This document shows, piece by piece, positions 49,306 through 57,373 of a stretch of 64,000 nucleotides of DNA. The first letter of the stretch is position 1, and each line of letters opens with the position of its first letter. The stretch lies in contig JBJEHD010000017.1 in assembly GCA_051875715.1 (NCBI GenBank), positions 1 to 64,000 of the forward strand, read 5' to 3'. The notes under the pieces are model-generated. The model saw only the letters and a list, made by a program, of their open reading frames with translations, did no database searches and was not told where the DNA came from. A program made the position numbers and the translations under genes. Source of the stretch: DYCT01 sp051875715. Its GTDB lineage: Bacteria; Bacteroidota; Bacteroidia; Bacteroidales; Bacteroidaceae.

Positions 49306-50430
49306 ATGGAGAAGAAAAAGGTTCTATACATCAAGTATAACTTGAATATGGATGGAGTCACCAGTCTGTTCCTTAACATGAGCAATCATTGGAATCAGGT
49401 AGAGATTGATTATCTGATTGATACGAAGGAGGTGCCACCTTCGATAGGTGAACGGTTGCGGCGGACAGGTACCATCTATTCCATCGCAGAGGCTTTTGCA
49501 AAGCGGAGCGTGCGTGTCCCGTTTTTCCTCTATAAGTTGTATTATGTGTGTAGGATGTTTCTTCGGGGCAAGTACGACGTGGTGCATCTGCACACTGGAG
49601 AGATTGATCGTTGCATTTTCTTGTTGCTTGCCATGTTGTGTGGCATCAAGACTCGGATTATCCATTCGCATAGCGCGGCCTCGGAAACAGGAACTTCCCC
49701 ACAAAGAGAACGGTTGTTCAAACTAATGATGAAGGTTTCGGCCACTCATTATTTTGCTTGCTCGGATGTGGCGGCGGCATGGATGTTTCCGAAAAGCGTG
49801 GTGGACTCATCTGCCTATTTGATTATTCGAAATGGCATTGATGCAGAGGCTTTTCAGTATCGTCCGCAGCAGAGGAAACGGATGCGCGACGAAATGGGGT
49901 TGAATGGGCAGTTTGTCTGTTGTTCGGTGGGACGTCTGGAGAAGGTGAAGAACTATGCCTTTTTATTGGAAGTCTTCGACCGAATTCTGCATCGTCGGTC
50001 TGATAGTTTGTTATTGCTGATAGGGCAGGGATCTGAACGTAATCAGTTGCAGAGCATTGTGGCACAGAAAGGTATAGGTGAACAGGTTCGTTTCTTGGGC
50101 GGACGGGATGATATCCCGGCGCTATTGAATGCAGTGGATTGTTTTCTGTTGCCTTCTTTATTCGAGGGATTGCCATTGACGTTGGTGGAGGCCCAGGTAT
50201 CCGGATTGTGGTGCTTAGCCAGCGACTGTGTGCCCCGTCAGGTGCAGATTACGGAGAATGTTGAGTTCATATCGTTGAAGGAAACGGCCGAGACATGGGC
50301 GGATTGTGCTTTGTCCGCTTTAAGTCACGAACGGACAGGTCATGCCAATCGGGCGGTAGAAGCAGGTTACGATGTGCGGACGGTCGTGTCTGGTCTGGAG
50401 AAATTTTATAGAGAAGGAATAATAGGTTGA
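49306..50430 (+). CDS. Glycosyltransferase, family 4
   Basis: 374 residues, GT-B fold. The N half has DVVHLHTGEIDRCIFLLLAML and TRIIHSHSAASETG. The C half has CCSVGRLEKVKNYAFLLEVF and the retaining GT4 signature PSLFEGLPLTLVEAQVSG with the E-x7-E pair. No membrane segment, so it acts at the cytoplasmic face on the lipid-linked oligosaccharide. It starts eight bases after the flippase stop. Donor and acceptor sugars are not predictable. One of only two ordinary glycosyltransferases in the locus, which suggests a short repeat unit. Confidence 0.93.
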   Translation: MEKKKVLYIKYNLNMDGVTSLFLNMSNHWNQVEIDYLIDTKEVPPSIGERLRRTGTIYSIAEAFAKRSVRVPFFLYKLYYVCRMFLRGKYDVVHLHTGEIDRCIFLLLAMLCGIKTRIIHSHSAASETGTSPQRERLFKLMMKVSATHYFACSDVAAAWMFPKSVVDSSAYLIIRNGIDAEAFQYRPQQRKRMRDEMGLNGQFVCCSVGRLEKVKNYAFLLEVFDRILHRRSDSLLLLIGQGSERNQLQSIVAQKGIGEQVRFLGGRDDIPALLNAVDCFLLPSLFEGLPLTLVEAQVSGLWCLASDCVPRQVQITENVEFISLKETAETWADCALSALSHERTGHANRAVEAGYDVRTVVSGLEKFYREGIIG

Positions 50431-50489
50431 AAAGAGCGGCAGTGTTTGTCTCTCTCAGATAGAATACGTACATTTGAAAAAAAACAAAT

Positions 50490-51863
50490 ATGAGGAATAT
50501 TGCTGTCATATTAGCAGGAGGAACGGGACAACGTTTAGGCGATTCGGTCCCCAAACAATTTTTGAAAGTTGCAGGGAAGAAGGTGATTGAACATACGTTG
50601 GACGTGTTTCAGAATCATCCATTAATTGATGAAATTGCGGTCGTGTCTAATCCGTCATATGTGAATGAAGTGGAGGAGATAGCGATGAAGAATGGGTACA
50701 CGAAACTGAAGAAGATATTGCAAGGAGGTCAGGAGCGGTATCATTCCAGCCTGTCGGCTATTGAGGCATATGAAGAAGAGGTTAACTTGATCTTTCATGA
50801 TGCTGTCCGGCCGTTGGTCAACCAGCGTATCATCACCGATTGTATTCGTGCGTTGGATACCTATCATGCGGTAGACGTTGCGATTAAAACGACAGACACC
50901 ATAATTCAGGTGGATGAACGGAATCACATCAATGGAATCCCAGTTCGCGACTACTTGCGTAATGGACAAACGCCACAGGCCTTTAGACGTTCGGTAATAA
51001 AAAAAGCATACGAACGGGCTCTGCAGGATCCGCAGTTTCGGACAACGGACGATTGTGGCGTGGTCTACAAATATCTGCCGGATGAACCTGTTTATGTGGT
51101 GAACGGAGAACAGTTCAATATGAAACTGACATATAAGGAAGACTTGTTTTTGCTGGATAAATTGTTTCAGTTGAAGTCGCTGGCCGACCAAAATGAAACC
51201 ATTACCCCAAGAGCGCAGGAGTTGTTGCCAACTTCTGTCATTGTTGTATTTGGTGGGTCGTATGGCATCGGGGGAGATATTGTGAACATCTGTCGGACAT
51301 ATGGAGCACATGTGTATTCTTACAGTCGTTCGGCCAACGGTGTGGATGTGTCGGATCGGACATCGGTGTATGGGGCATTGGAAGAAGTCTATCAGAAGGA
51401 AGGCCGCATTGATGCTGTGATTAACACAGCTGGCATATTAGACAAGATTTCATTGACGAATATGGGATATGACGATATCTTGCGTAGCATTCATGTGAAT
51501 TACTTGGGATCGGTAATTGTGGCAAAAGAAGCTTTCCCCTATTTGAGAGAGAGTAAGGGTTCGCTGCTATTATTCACTTCCAGTTCCTATACGAGGGGAA
51601 GGGCATTGTACAGCCTGTACTCTTCATCAAAAGCCGCTATCGTTAACTTCGTCCAGGCATTGAGCGAAGAGTGGCACGATGCTCATGTTCGCATCAACTG
51701 TATCAATCCGGAGCGGACCAAGACACCGATGCGGGTGAAGAACTTTGGTATAGAACCGGATAATACATTGTTGAAGTCCAATGTGGTAGCTGCGGTTTCC
51801 GTGAACAGTATATTCTCATCAATGACAGGAGAGGTTATTGATGTAAAAATTAAGAAGATATGA
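50490..51863 (+). CDS. Bifunctional cytidylyltransferase/short-chain reductase, probable CDP-ribitol synthase
   Basis: 457 residues in two parts. Residues 1-235 are an IspD/TarI-type cytidylyltransferase: VILAGGTGQRLGDSVPKQFLKV, FHDAVRPLV, GIPVRDYLRNGQTPQAF. Residues about 245-457 are a short-chain dehydrogenase with IVVFGGSYGIGGD as the nucleotide loop, VINTAGIL (NAG), and LYSSSKAA giving the Tyr-x3-Lys pair. This order matches Haemophilus Bcs1, which reduces ribulose 5-phosphate and makes CDP-ribitol. The next gene, overlapping by four bases, is a polyol-phosphate transferase, which supports this function. CDP-ribitol identity is inference from domain pairing; another CDP-polyol is possible. 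Confidence 0.85.
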   Translation: MRNIAVILAGGTGQRLGDSVPKQFLKVAGKKVIEHTLDVFQNHPLIDEIAVVSNPSYVNEVEEIAMKNGYTKLKKILQGGQERYHSSLSAIEAYEEEVNLIFHDAVRPLVNQRIITDCIRALDTYHAVDVAIKTTDTIIQVDERNHINGIPVRDYLRNGQTPQAFRRSVIKKAYERALQDPQFRTTDDCGVVYKYLPDEPVYVVNGEQFNMKLTYKEDLFLLDKLFQLKSLADQNETITPRAQELLPTSVIVVFGGSYGIGGDIVNICRTYGAHVYSYSRSANGVDVSDRTSVYGALEEVYQKEGRIDAVINTAGILDKISLTNMGYDDILRSIHVNYLGSVIVAKEAFPYLRESKGSLLLFTSSSYTRGRALYSLYSSSKAAIVNFVQALSEEWHDAHVRINCINPERTKTPMRVKNFGIEPDNTLLKSNVVAAVSVNSIFSSMTGEVIDVKIKKI

Positions 51864-53125
51864 GTTTGCTGAATGTGGTTACGCTCATGCGCCAGATGAT
51901 AAAACGCAGAAGCGTGAAGGAACTGGTGATGAAAAATGTGGAACTGCTGTACGGCTATCCGATGTATGCTGTCTCGTTCCTTATGCCACGTTGTCGTAAG
52001 AAATGGTTGATCGGGAGTCATATAGGTTTTGCGGGTAACTCAAAGTATTTTTTCATTGACATGGTGTCTAACCATCGGCAAGATGTTCAATGCATATGGA
52101 TTACAGCATCCAGAACCGAGGTAAAACACTTGAGTGAGTTGGGGCTGCCTGCCTATTACCGTTGGAGTTGGAAAGGACTGTGGCACTGTTTGACAGCCGG
52201 ATCCTATATCTTTAGTTATCAGTTGACGGACGTGAACTTTTGGACTTCTGGTGGGGTGAAGCGTGTTAATCTGTGGCATGGAGTTGGAATAAAGAACATT
52301 GAGTTCAAGACAAGCAAGGGATCGGGCAAATTGATTTGTGATGAAAAGAACGTACTTGCACGTATTTATCTGCCTTATCAGTTCAAACGTCCTCATTGCT
52401 TTTTGTCGACCTCGCCATTGATGACGCAGCATTTCATGGAGTGCTTTCGGATTGACCGGTCAAGCTGTATTGAGTTTCTTTATCCGAGATGCGAACTGTT
52501 TTTCTGGGGTAGGGAACGGTTGAAAAAGTTTGTCGACAAGTATGAGACGGCAAGCAGCCGACAATTGATTAGGAGGTTGGAACAAAGTCGCAAGTCATAT
52601 TTGTATATGCCAACATGGAGGTCGAAGCGTTCGAACTTTGTGGAGGAGGTTCATTTCGATTTTGCCGCGCTCAACCAGATTCTGGTTGAGAAGAATGACT
52701 TGTTCTTGCTGAAACTGCATCCGGAGGAGGCTTTTTCGTTGGAATCAGTACGTGATTACTCCAATATCATCGTGCTGGACAAACGTATAGATATTTATCC
52801 GATATTGCCGTTCACTTCTGTGTTGGTTACTGATTATTCTTCTATCTATTATGACTATATTATGATGCGTGACAAGGATGTGTTACTGTTCCCGTTCGAT
52901 TATAAAGAATATATCACGGCAGATAGAGATTTGGCCTTTGATTTTGATGAATATACTCCGGGCAAGCGTGTTCATACATTCGAGGAATTGCTGCAATACG
53001 TGAAGGACGATGTGCCTTTGGCCTTCTCTCATCGGGATTGGATTGTCCGTCAATTTTGGGGTGAACCAATACGGGAAGAGGCATCGGAAGATATATATAG
53101 ATATTTAACCAATAAAGATGAATAG
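51860..53125 (+). CDS. CDP-glycerol/CDP-ribitol polyol-phosphate transferase, TagB/TagF family
   Basis: 421 residues. Motifs of the teichoic-acid polymerase/primase family are present in order: VNLWHGVGIKN, FLSTSPLMTQHFMECF, YMPTWRSKR, FLLKLHPEEAFS and VLVTDYSSIYYDY. The His of LWHG and of KLHP are the expected catalytic and phosphate-binding residues. The enzyme moves ribitol- or glycerol-phosphate from its CDP donor to a glycan or growing chain at the inner face of the membrane. No N-terminal GT2 domain is attached, so it resembles the single-domain TagB/TarL type. The four-base overlap with the CDP-ribitol synthase gene couples donor synthesis and transfer. Confidence 0.88.
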   Translation: MSLLNVVTLMRQMIKRRSVKELVMKNVELLYGYPMYAVSFLMPRCRKKWLIGSHIGFAGNSKYFFIDMVSNHRQDVQCIWITASRTEVKHLSELGLPAYYRWSWKGLWHCLTAGSYIFSYQLTDVNFWTSGGVKRVNLWHGVGIKNIEFKTSKGSGKLICDEKNVLARIYLPYQFKRPHCFLSTSPLMTQHFMECFRIDRSSCIEFLYPRCELFFWGRERLKKFVDKYETASSRQLIRRLEQSRKSYLYMPTWRSKRSNFVEEVHFDFAALNQILVEKNDLFLLKLHPEEAFSLESVRDYSNIIVLDKRIDIYPILPFTSVLVTDYSSIYYDYIMMRDKDVLLFPFDYKEYITADRDLAFDFDEYTPGKRVHTFEELLQYVKDDVPLAFSHRDWIVRQFWGEPIREEASEDIYRYLTNKDE

Positions 53126-53945
53126 ATCTATGGAACGAGTTGCAGTGATTATGTCAATCTATAAGAATGATACGGTCTCTGTTGTGAGGGAATGTGTAGA
53201 AAGTTTGTTGCACCAGTTGTGTGAGGGTATAATCATTGACTTGTGGATTCAATTTGATGGTAAGGTGGATGCGGATGTAGATTTGTATTTGCATAAGATG
53301 CAGCAGACGCATTCTCTATTTATTTTCCAGCGTTCGGAGAACAAAGGATTGGCATTTTCTCTTAATGAATTGATAGAACGTGTAAGAGAAAAGGATTATA
53401 CTTATATCGCACGTATGGATGCGGACGACATATCTATGCCTGATAGGATTGCCAAGCAAGTGGCATTTCTGCAACACCATAAGGAGGTCGATTGCGTTGG
53501 GACGTGGGCGGTTGAGTTTGATACAAATGGGGACTATTTCCACAAGCAGATGCCAGTGACCCATGATGAATGCTTTCGCTTTTTTGCCAGAAGAGATTGC
53601 ATGATTCATCCTACTGTAATGTTTCGAAATACCTACTTCGATAAGGCTGGTCTGTATCCAGAGGACACCTATTTTGGAGAAGATACTATGATGTGGGCAA
53701 ATGGTTTCTATCATGGTTGTGTCTTTGCTAATATACCGGAGTATTTGTTGCGGTTCAGATTGGATGGTCAGTTTTTTCAACGGCGGAGAGGTTGGAAACA
53801 TGCAAAATCTATTTTTCAACTGCGACACAGAGTAAATAAGATGTTAGGTTTCGGCTGGAAGTCAGAGGCATATGCCTGCTTATATTCCTTGGCCAAATTG
53901 ATGCCGACTGCGATTCTAAATGTGATATACAAAAATATGAGATAA
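53118..53945 (+). CDS. Glycosyltransferase, family 2
   Basis: 275 residues (a second Met, at residue 5, is an equally good start and would avoid the overlap with the preceding gene). GT-A fold with VAVIMSIYKNDTVSVV, FQRSENKGLAFSLNELIE and IARMDADDISMPDRIAKQ, the DxD metal-binding region of GT2. CVGTWAVEFDTNGD and EDTYFGEDTMMWANGF give the later acceptor-side Asp. Probably an inverting transferase building the repeat unit in the cytoplasm. It overlaps the polyol-phosphate transferase by eight bases. Sugar specificity unknown. Confidence 0.92.
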   Translation: MNRSMERVAVIMSIYKNDTVSVVRECVESLLHQLCEGIIIDLWIQFDGKVDADVDLYLHKMQQTHSLFIFQRSENKGLAFSLNELIERVREKDYTYIARMDADDISMPDRIAKQVAFLQHHKEVDCVGTWAVEFDTNGDYFHKQMPVTHDECFRFFARRDCMIHPTVMFRNTYFDKAGLYPEDTYFGEDTMMWANGFYHGCVFANIPEYLLRFRLDGQFFQRRRGWKHAKSIFQLRHRVNKMLGFGWKSEAYACLYSLAKLMPTAILNVIYKNMR

Positions 53946-53964
53946 CTATTTGACGGTTTGTGAT

Positions 53965-54990
53965 ATGTTGTTGAGTTTGTTGTTCTTCCTTCAATCATGG
54001 ATAGGCTTGGATGGAGGTTTGCCCTGCCCAGAGGAAATATTGCCGAAGGTCGCACCGTATGTAACTCGGTATGGCTATTTTAACTATGAGGAAACAAATG
54101 GATATCACGCCCATCAGTCGGTAGCGTATAATCCAATCACCAATCATTTGTATTTTGGCATAAAAAATTCGTATGAGGATATGTCGGAGGCGTATGTCTA
54201 TGAAACAGATATGCAACTGAATGAGGTGGGACGATATCGGTTGGAAAAAGCATACCATATCAATGATATGATGTTCTCGGAAGACTACAGGAGTGTGATG
54301 ATTGCCCCTTTGGATACGTCTAAGCCTTATTTGCGGATGTATTCGTTCCCGGATTTTACTTATGTTCGGGATGTGGACTTGTCGGATTTCTTCCCTCAGG
54401 ATGAGCCGATTGATGCCGTTTGTAACGCACACGAGGATAGCCTTTATGTGGTCAAGGCTCGGAATCGGATCGTGCTGCTTGATTATGAGTTTAGAGAAAA
54501 GGGTACAATAGAAATAGACCAAGCGGACAAACATGGCGATCCGCTGTTGTCTCAGGCAATGGAGTACTATCAAGGTTATATTTTGCAGTTGAATGCTGGA
54601 TCGTATTCTCATATGGGAACAACACGCAATATGTATTTGAACGTGATTCGGGCAGATGGGTCCAAGGTAGAAACTTACCGTTATCCAGATAGTGAAGAGA
54701 ACATGGAAGCGGAAGGAATATGTTGTATAGGCGGAGGCAAGTATTTGATTACCGCCTATTTAGGAACTAAGATAGAAGTGCGTTTGTTAGATTTCAATCT
54801 TCCTACGCACACACATTCGTGTGCAGATCTATTGGATTTGGATAAGACGAACGTTATAGAGAAATCTCAGTTGTCCGTTCGTCCATCTGCGCCGGCAATA
54901 GGCCAGTCTTATTTTGACACGGCTGTGAACAAACCGCTGTGGTGGAACGGGGCTCACTGGGTGGATGCAGCGGGAAAAGAGTACAAATAA
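53965..54990 (+). CDS. Unrecognised exported protein, beta-propeller-like with a tail-fibre-type C-terminal motif
   Basis: 341 residues from the ATG at 53965; a TTG at 53950 is in frame. A hydrophobic N terminus (LLSLLFFLQSWIG) suggests export. The body shows repeated four-strand patterns with Tyr/Asp-rich turns (VAYNPITNHLYFGIKNS, AYVYETDMQLNEVGRY, LRMYSFPDFTYVRDV, VKARNRIVLLDYEF, AEGICCIGGGKYLITAYLG), as in six- or seven-bladed propellers. The end carries SYFDTAVNKPLWWNGAHW, a short module common at the C terminus of Bacteroidota phage tail-fibre and surface proteins. No enzyme motif. Lying within the locus, it may modify, bind or process the polymer; that is guesswork. Confidence 0.65.
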   Translation: MLLSLLFFLQSWIGLDGGLPCPEEILPKVAPYVTRYGYFNYEETNGYHAHQSVAYNPITNHLYFGIKNSYEDMSEAYVYETDMQLNEVGRYRLEKAYHINDMMFSEDYRSVMIAPLDTSKPYLRMYSFPDFTYVRDVDLSDFFPQDEPIDAVCNAHEDSLYVVKARNRIVLLDYEFREKGTIEIDQADKHGDPLLSQAMEYYQGYILQLNAGSYSHMGTTRNMYLNVIRADGSKVETYRYPDSEENMEAEGICCIGGGKYLITAYLGTKIEVRLLDFNLPTHTHSCADLLDLDKTNVIEKSQLSVRPSAPAIGQSYFDTAVNKPLWWNGAHWVDAAGKEYK

Positions 54991-55037
54991 GAGTGTGTGA
55001 CGGAGGGGAACGTGTGGACCTTAGCGATTTGGAATAG

Positions 55038-56306
55038 ATGAACAGAAAGTATAAGGGTGTCGTTTTAGGTATGAAGTACCTATTAACGTATTTGAGTATG
55101 TTGGCTGTGTTCCAGGGCTTGTTGGTTGCGGTTTCCACCATACCGAGCCAGTATATAAAAGAACAGGTCCTATCCTCTGTCGAGACATGGGAGAAAGAAG
55201 GATTAAAGTATAGGATAGGGCAGATTCCTCTTTTTCGTTTAGATAATTTCACAGATGCTTTGATGATGAACATTGCTTTGGGGGTAGATTCCGATTGCCC
55301 TTTGGAATCATCTCTGCGATGTACCTACACGTTACAAGACGATCGTATGAGTATACTGGAAGGCATACGCGATTTGTATTATTCTCATACGGAAACTGAT
55401 AAGCGAATCGACTATACTCGCTATTGGAACGGTTATTTGGTTTTCTTGCGTCCTGTTTTATTGCTTGCTGACTGTCAGCATATTCGCATTATCAATGCAA
55501 TCCTGCTGTTGTTGCTTGCCGGAATTGTCGTGTGGCAGTCTTTCCTTAAAGGAATGCCTGACACAGGATGGGCTTTTATGGGTTCCGCTATGTTGTTTAA
55601 TTTGTGGATTGTGCCTCTGACAGTCCAATATTCAAATACGTTTTATGTGGCTTTGCTGGCTTGCCTATATGTGCTATTGCATAAATCCATTTATAGGTTA
55701 CAAGAGTGGGGATTTTTTTTCTTTGTAGTTGGAAGCGTGACATGTTATGTTGATTTGCTGACAACCCCATTGCTGACATTGTGTGTGCCCCTTACATTTC
55801 TAGTCCAAAGGACTTTTATTGTGAACGAAAGGAGGATTGAACTGGTGAAACAGCGTTATCAGTTAGTCCTTGGTTGTACGTCTTTGTGGATTGTTGGCTA
55901 TGCAGTTGTGTGGATAGGTAAATGGATATTGGCCGCATGGTTGGTGGACTATAAAATATCCGACGCAATTGCTCAGATCGTATTTAGGACATCCACATCT
56001 TTTGAAGGGTATGATTTCTCTATTATCGGGATGTTATATCATTTGACAGCCTATCCATCATTAATGGTGTTTATTTCCAGTATAGTAATTTTATTTTTGT
56101 ATTGGAACATACGAACGTATCGTAGAAATGCATCGCTGTGGCTAAATTATAGTCCCTTATTACTGCTTTCTTTGTTTCCGGTGGGTTGGGTGTTGGTGCT
56201 CCGCAATCATTCAGTAATACACTTTTGGTTTGTATGGCGTGTTTTTTTCGCGTCTGCTTTTGCCTATGCCTTGTTTCTGATGAATGTAAGAAAGAAGTGC
56301 GATTAG
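55038..56306 (+). CDS. Multi-spanning membrane protein, possibly a GT-C-type transferase
   Basis: 422 residues with one N-terminal helix, a soluble loop of about 100 residues (periplasmic by topology guess, LDNFTDALMMNIALGVDSDC), then about nine hydrophobic segments such as IINAILLLLLAGIVVWQSFL, FFFFVVGSVTCYVDLLTTPLLTL, LTAYPSLMVFISSIVILFLYW and LLLLSLFPVGWVLVL. The layout of a large first extracytoplasmic loop with acidic residues followed by many helices is that of GT-C fold transferases that use lipid-linked donors, but I see no decisive motif. It could add a side group to the polymer in the periplasm. AT-rich like its neighbours; last gene before the GC-rich insertion. Confidence 0.6.
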   Translation: MNRKYKGVVLGMKYLLTYLSMLAVFQGLLVAVSTIPSQYIKEQVLSSVETWEKEGLKYRIGQIPLFRLDNFTDALMMNIALGVDSDCPLESSLRCTYTLQDDRMSILEGIRDLYYSHTETDKRIDYTRYWNGYLVFLRPVLLLADCQHIRIINAILLLLLAGIVVWQSFLKGMPDTGWAFMGSAMLFNLWIVPLTVQYSNTFYVALLACLYVLLHKSIYRLQEWGFFFFVVGSVTCYVDLLTTPLLTLCVPLTFLVQRTFIVNERRIELVKQRYQLVLGCTSLWIVGYAVVWIGKWILAAWLVDYKISDAIAQIVFRTSTSFEGYDFSIIGMLYHLTAYPSLMVFISSIVILFLYWNIRTYRRNASLWLNYSPLLLLSLFPVGWVLVLRNHSVIHFWFVWRVFFASAFAYALFLMNVRKKCD

Positions 56307-56379
56307 AGAGGTAAGGCTATCATTACAGAGTTGTTGTAGATATCCTTGATTATATGTGTGAGAATACGAAGATTTTTTC

Positions 56380-56387
56380 TACATTTG
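56380..56387 (+). promoter_or_regulatory. -7 promoter box of the Rpn-family gene
   Basis: TACATTTG, exact to TAnnTTTG, 48 bases before the ATG at 56435. It indicates that the nuclease gene has its own promoter inside the polysaccharide operon. Confidence 0.5.
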
Positions 56388-56434
56388 TACATAATTAAAG
56401 GCTCGGGAATCAATTTGGATAGGAGGAATGCAAT

Positions 56435-57313
56435 ATGGAAGAGAAGAAGCAAGAACTGGTACGTTTCGACTGGGCGATGAAGCGCCTGTTGCGGGACAAG
56501 GCCAATTATGTCGTGCTGGAAGGCCTGATCACGACGTTGTTGGGGAAACGCATCCGCATTCAGAAGTTGCTGGAGAGCGAGAGCAACCAGGAGTCCGAGG
56601 AGGACAAGTGCAACCGTGTGGACGTGCTTGCCGAGGACGAGTCGGGTGCGTTGTATCTGATTGAGGTGCAGAACGAGACCGAGTTCGCTTATTTCCAGCG
56701 CATGCTTTTCGGTACGTCGAAACTGGTGACGGAATACATCAACCGTGGCCAGGGCTATGAGCAGATTCGCAAGGTCTACAGCATCAACATCGTCTATTTC
56801 AACCTGGGTTGCGGCAAGGACATCGTCTACCACGGCAAGACGGAATTCCGTGGCCTTCACAACAAGGAGTTGCTGGAGTTGTCCCCGTTCCAGCGCCAGA
56901 AGTTCCAGGTTTCCGAGGTCAGTGCGCTCTATCCGGAATACTATATCTTGAAGGTGAACGACTTCAACAAGTGGTCCCGTGTTCCGTTGGAGCAGTGGAT
57001 TTACTTCCTGAACACGGGCGACATCCCCTCCGATGCGACGGCGCCGGGTCTGGACGAGGCTCGCGAAAAGCTCCGTCTGGAGCGCATGAGCAAGGCGGAC
57101 TTGGCGGCCTATTACCACCATCTGGACAACGTGGTCATCCTGCGTGACAACATTCAGACGGCGAGAGGCGAGGGCCGTGCGGAAGGTCTTGCCGAAGGCC
57201 GTAAGGCGATTGCCTTGAATCTGCGTCGCATGGGCCTTTCGGTGGAAGAGATATGCCAGGCTACAGGCCTTTCGGCGGAAGAAGTAAAAAATGAAATGGA
57301 TGACAGACGTTAG
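56435..57313 (+). CDS. Rpn-family PD-(D/E)xK nuclease/putative transposase
   Basis: 292 residues. VRFDWAMKRLLRDKANYVVLEG is the standard opening of this family (PDDEXK_2). Active-site residues are Asp63 in NRVDVLAED and Glu77-x-Gln79 in LYLIEVQNE, with Glu29 as a likely fourth. A central YSINIVYFNLGCGKDIVYHG and a C-terminal Gly/Glu repeat (GEGRAEGLAEGRK) precede a small helix-turn-helix-like end (LSVEEICQATGLSAEEVKNEM). Rpn proteins are recombination-promoting DNases and recent work links some to phage defence. The gene is GC-rich (37 of 60 bases at 56581-56640) while genes on both sides are near 40%, so it entered separately. It has no role in polysaccharide synthesis that I can see. Confidence 0.9.
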   Translation: MEEKKQELVRFDWAMKRLLRDKANYVVLEGLITTLLGKRIRIQKLLESESNQESEEDKCNRVDVLAEDESGALYLIEVQNETEFAYFQRMLFGTSKLVTEYINRGQGYEQIRKVYSINIVYFNLGCGKDIVYHGKTEFRGLHNKELLELSPFQRQKFQVSEVSALYPEYYILKVNDFNKWSRVPLEQWIYFLNTGDIPSDATAPGLDEAREKLRLERMSKADLAAYYHHLDNVVILRDNIQTARGEGRAEGLAEGRKAIALNLRRMGLSVEEICQATGLSAEEVKNEMDDRR

Positions 57314-57373
57314 CCTAAAAGGGTTGAACCAAGTAAAACGATAATATAGACAAAATATCAAAAAGAAAGTAAT

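Noticed and set aside
55597..55779. 60-residue minus-strand frame in the membrane-protein gene
   Set aside because: No signal for expression, antisense to a long multi-helix protein in the locus direction.
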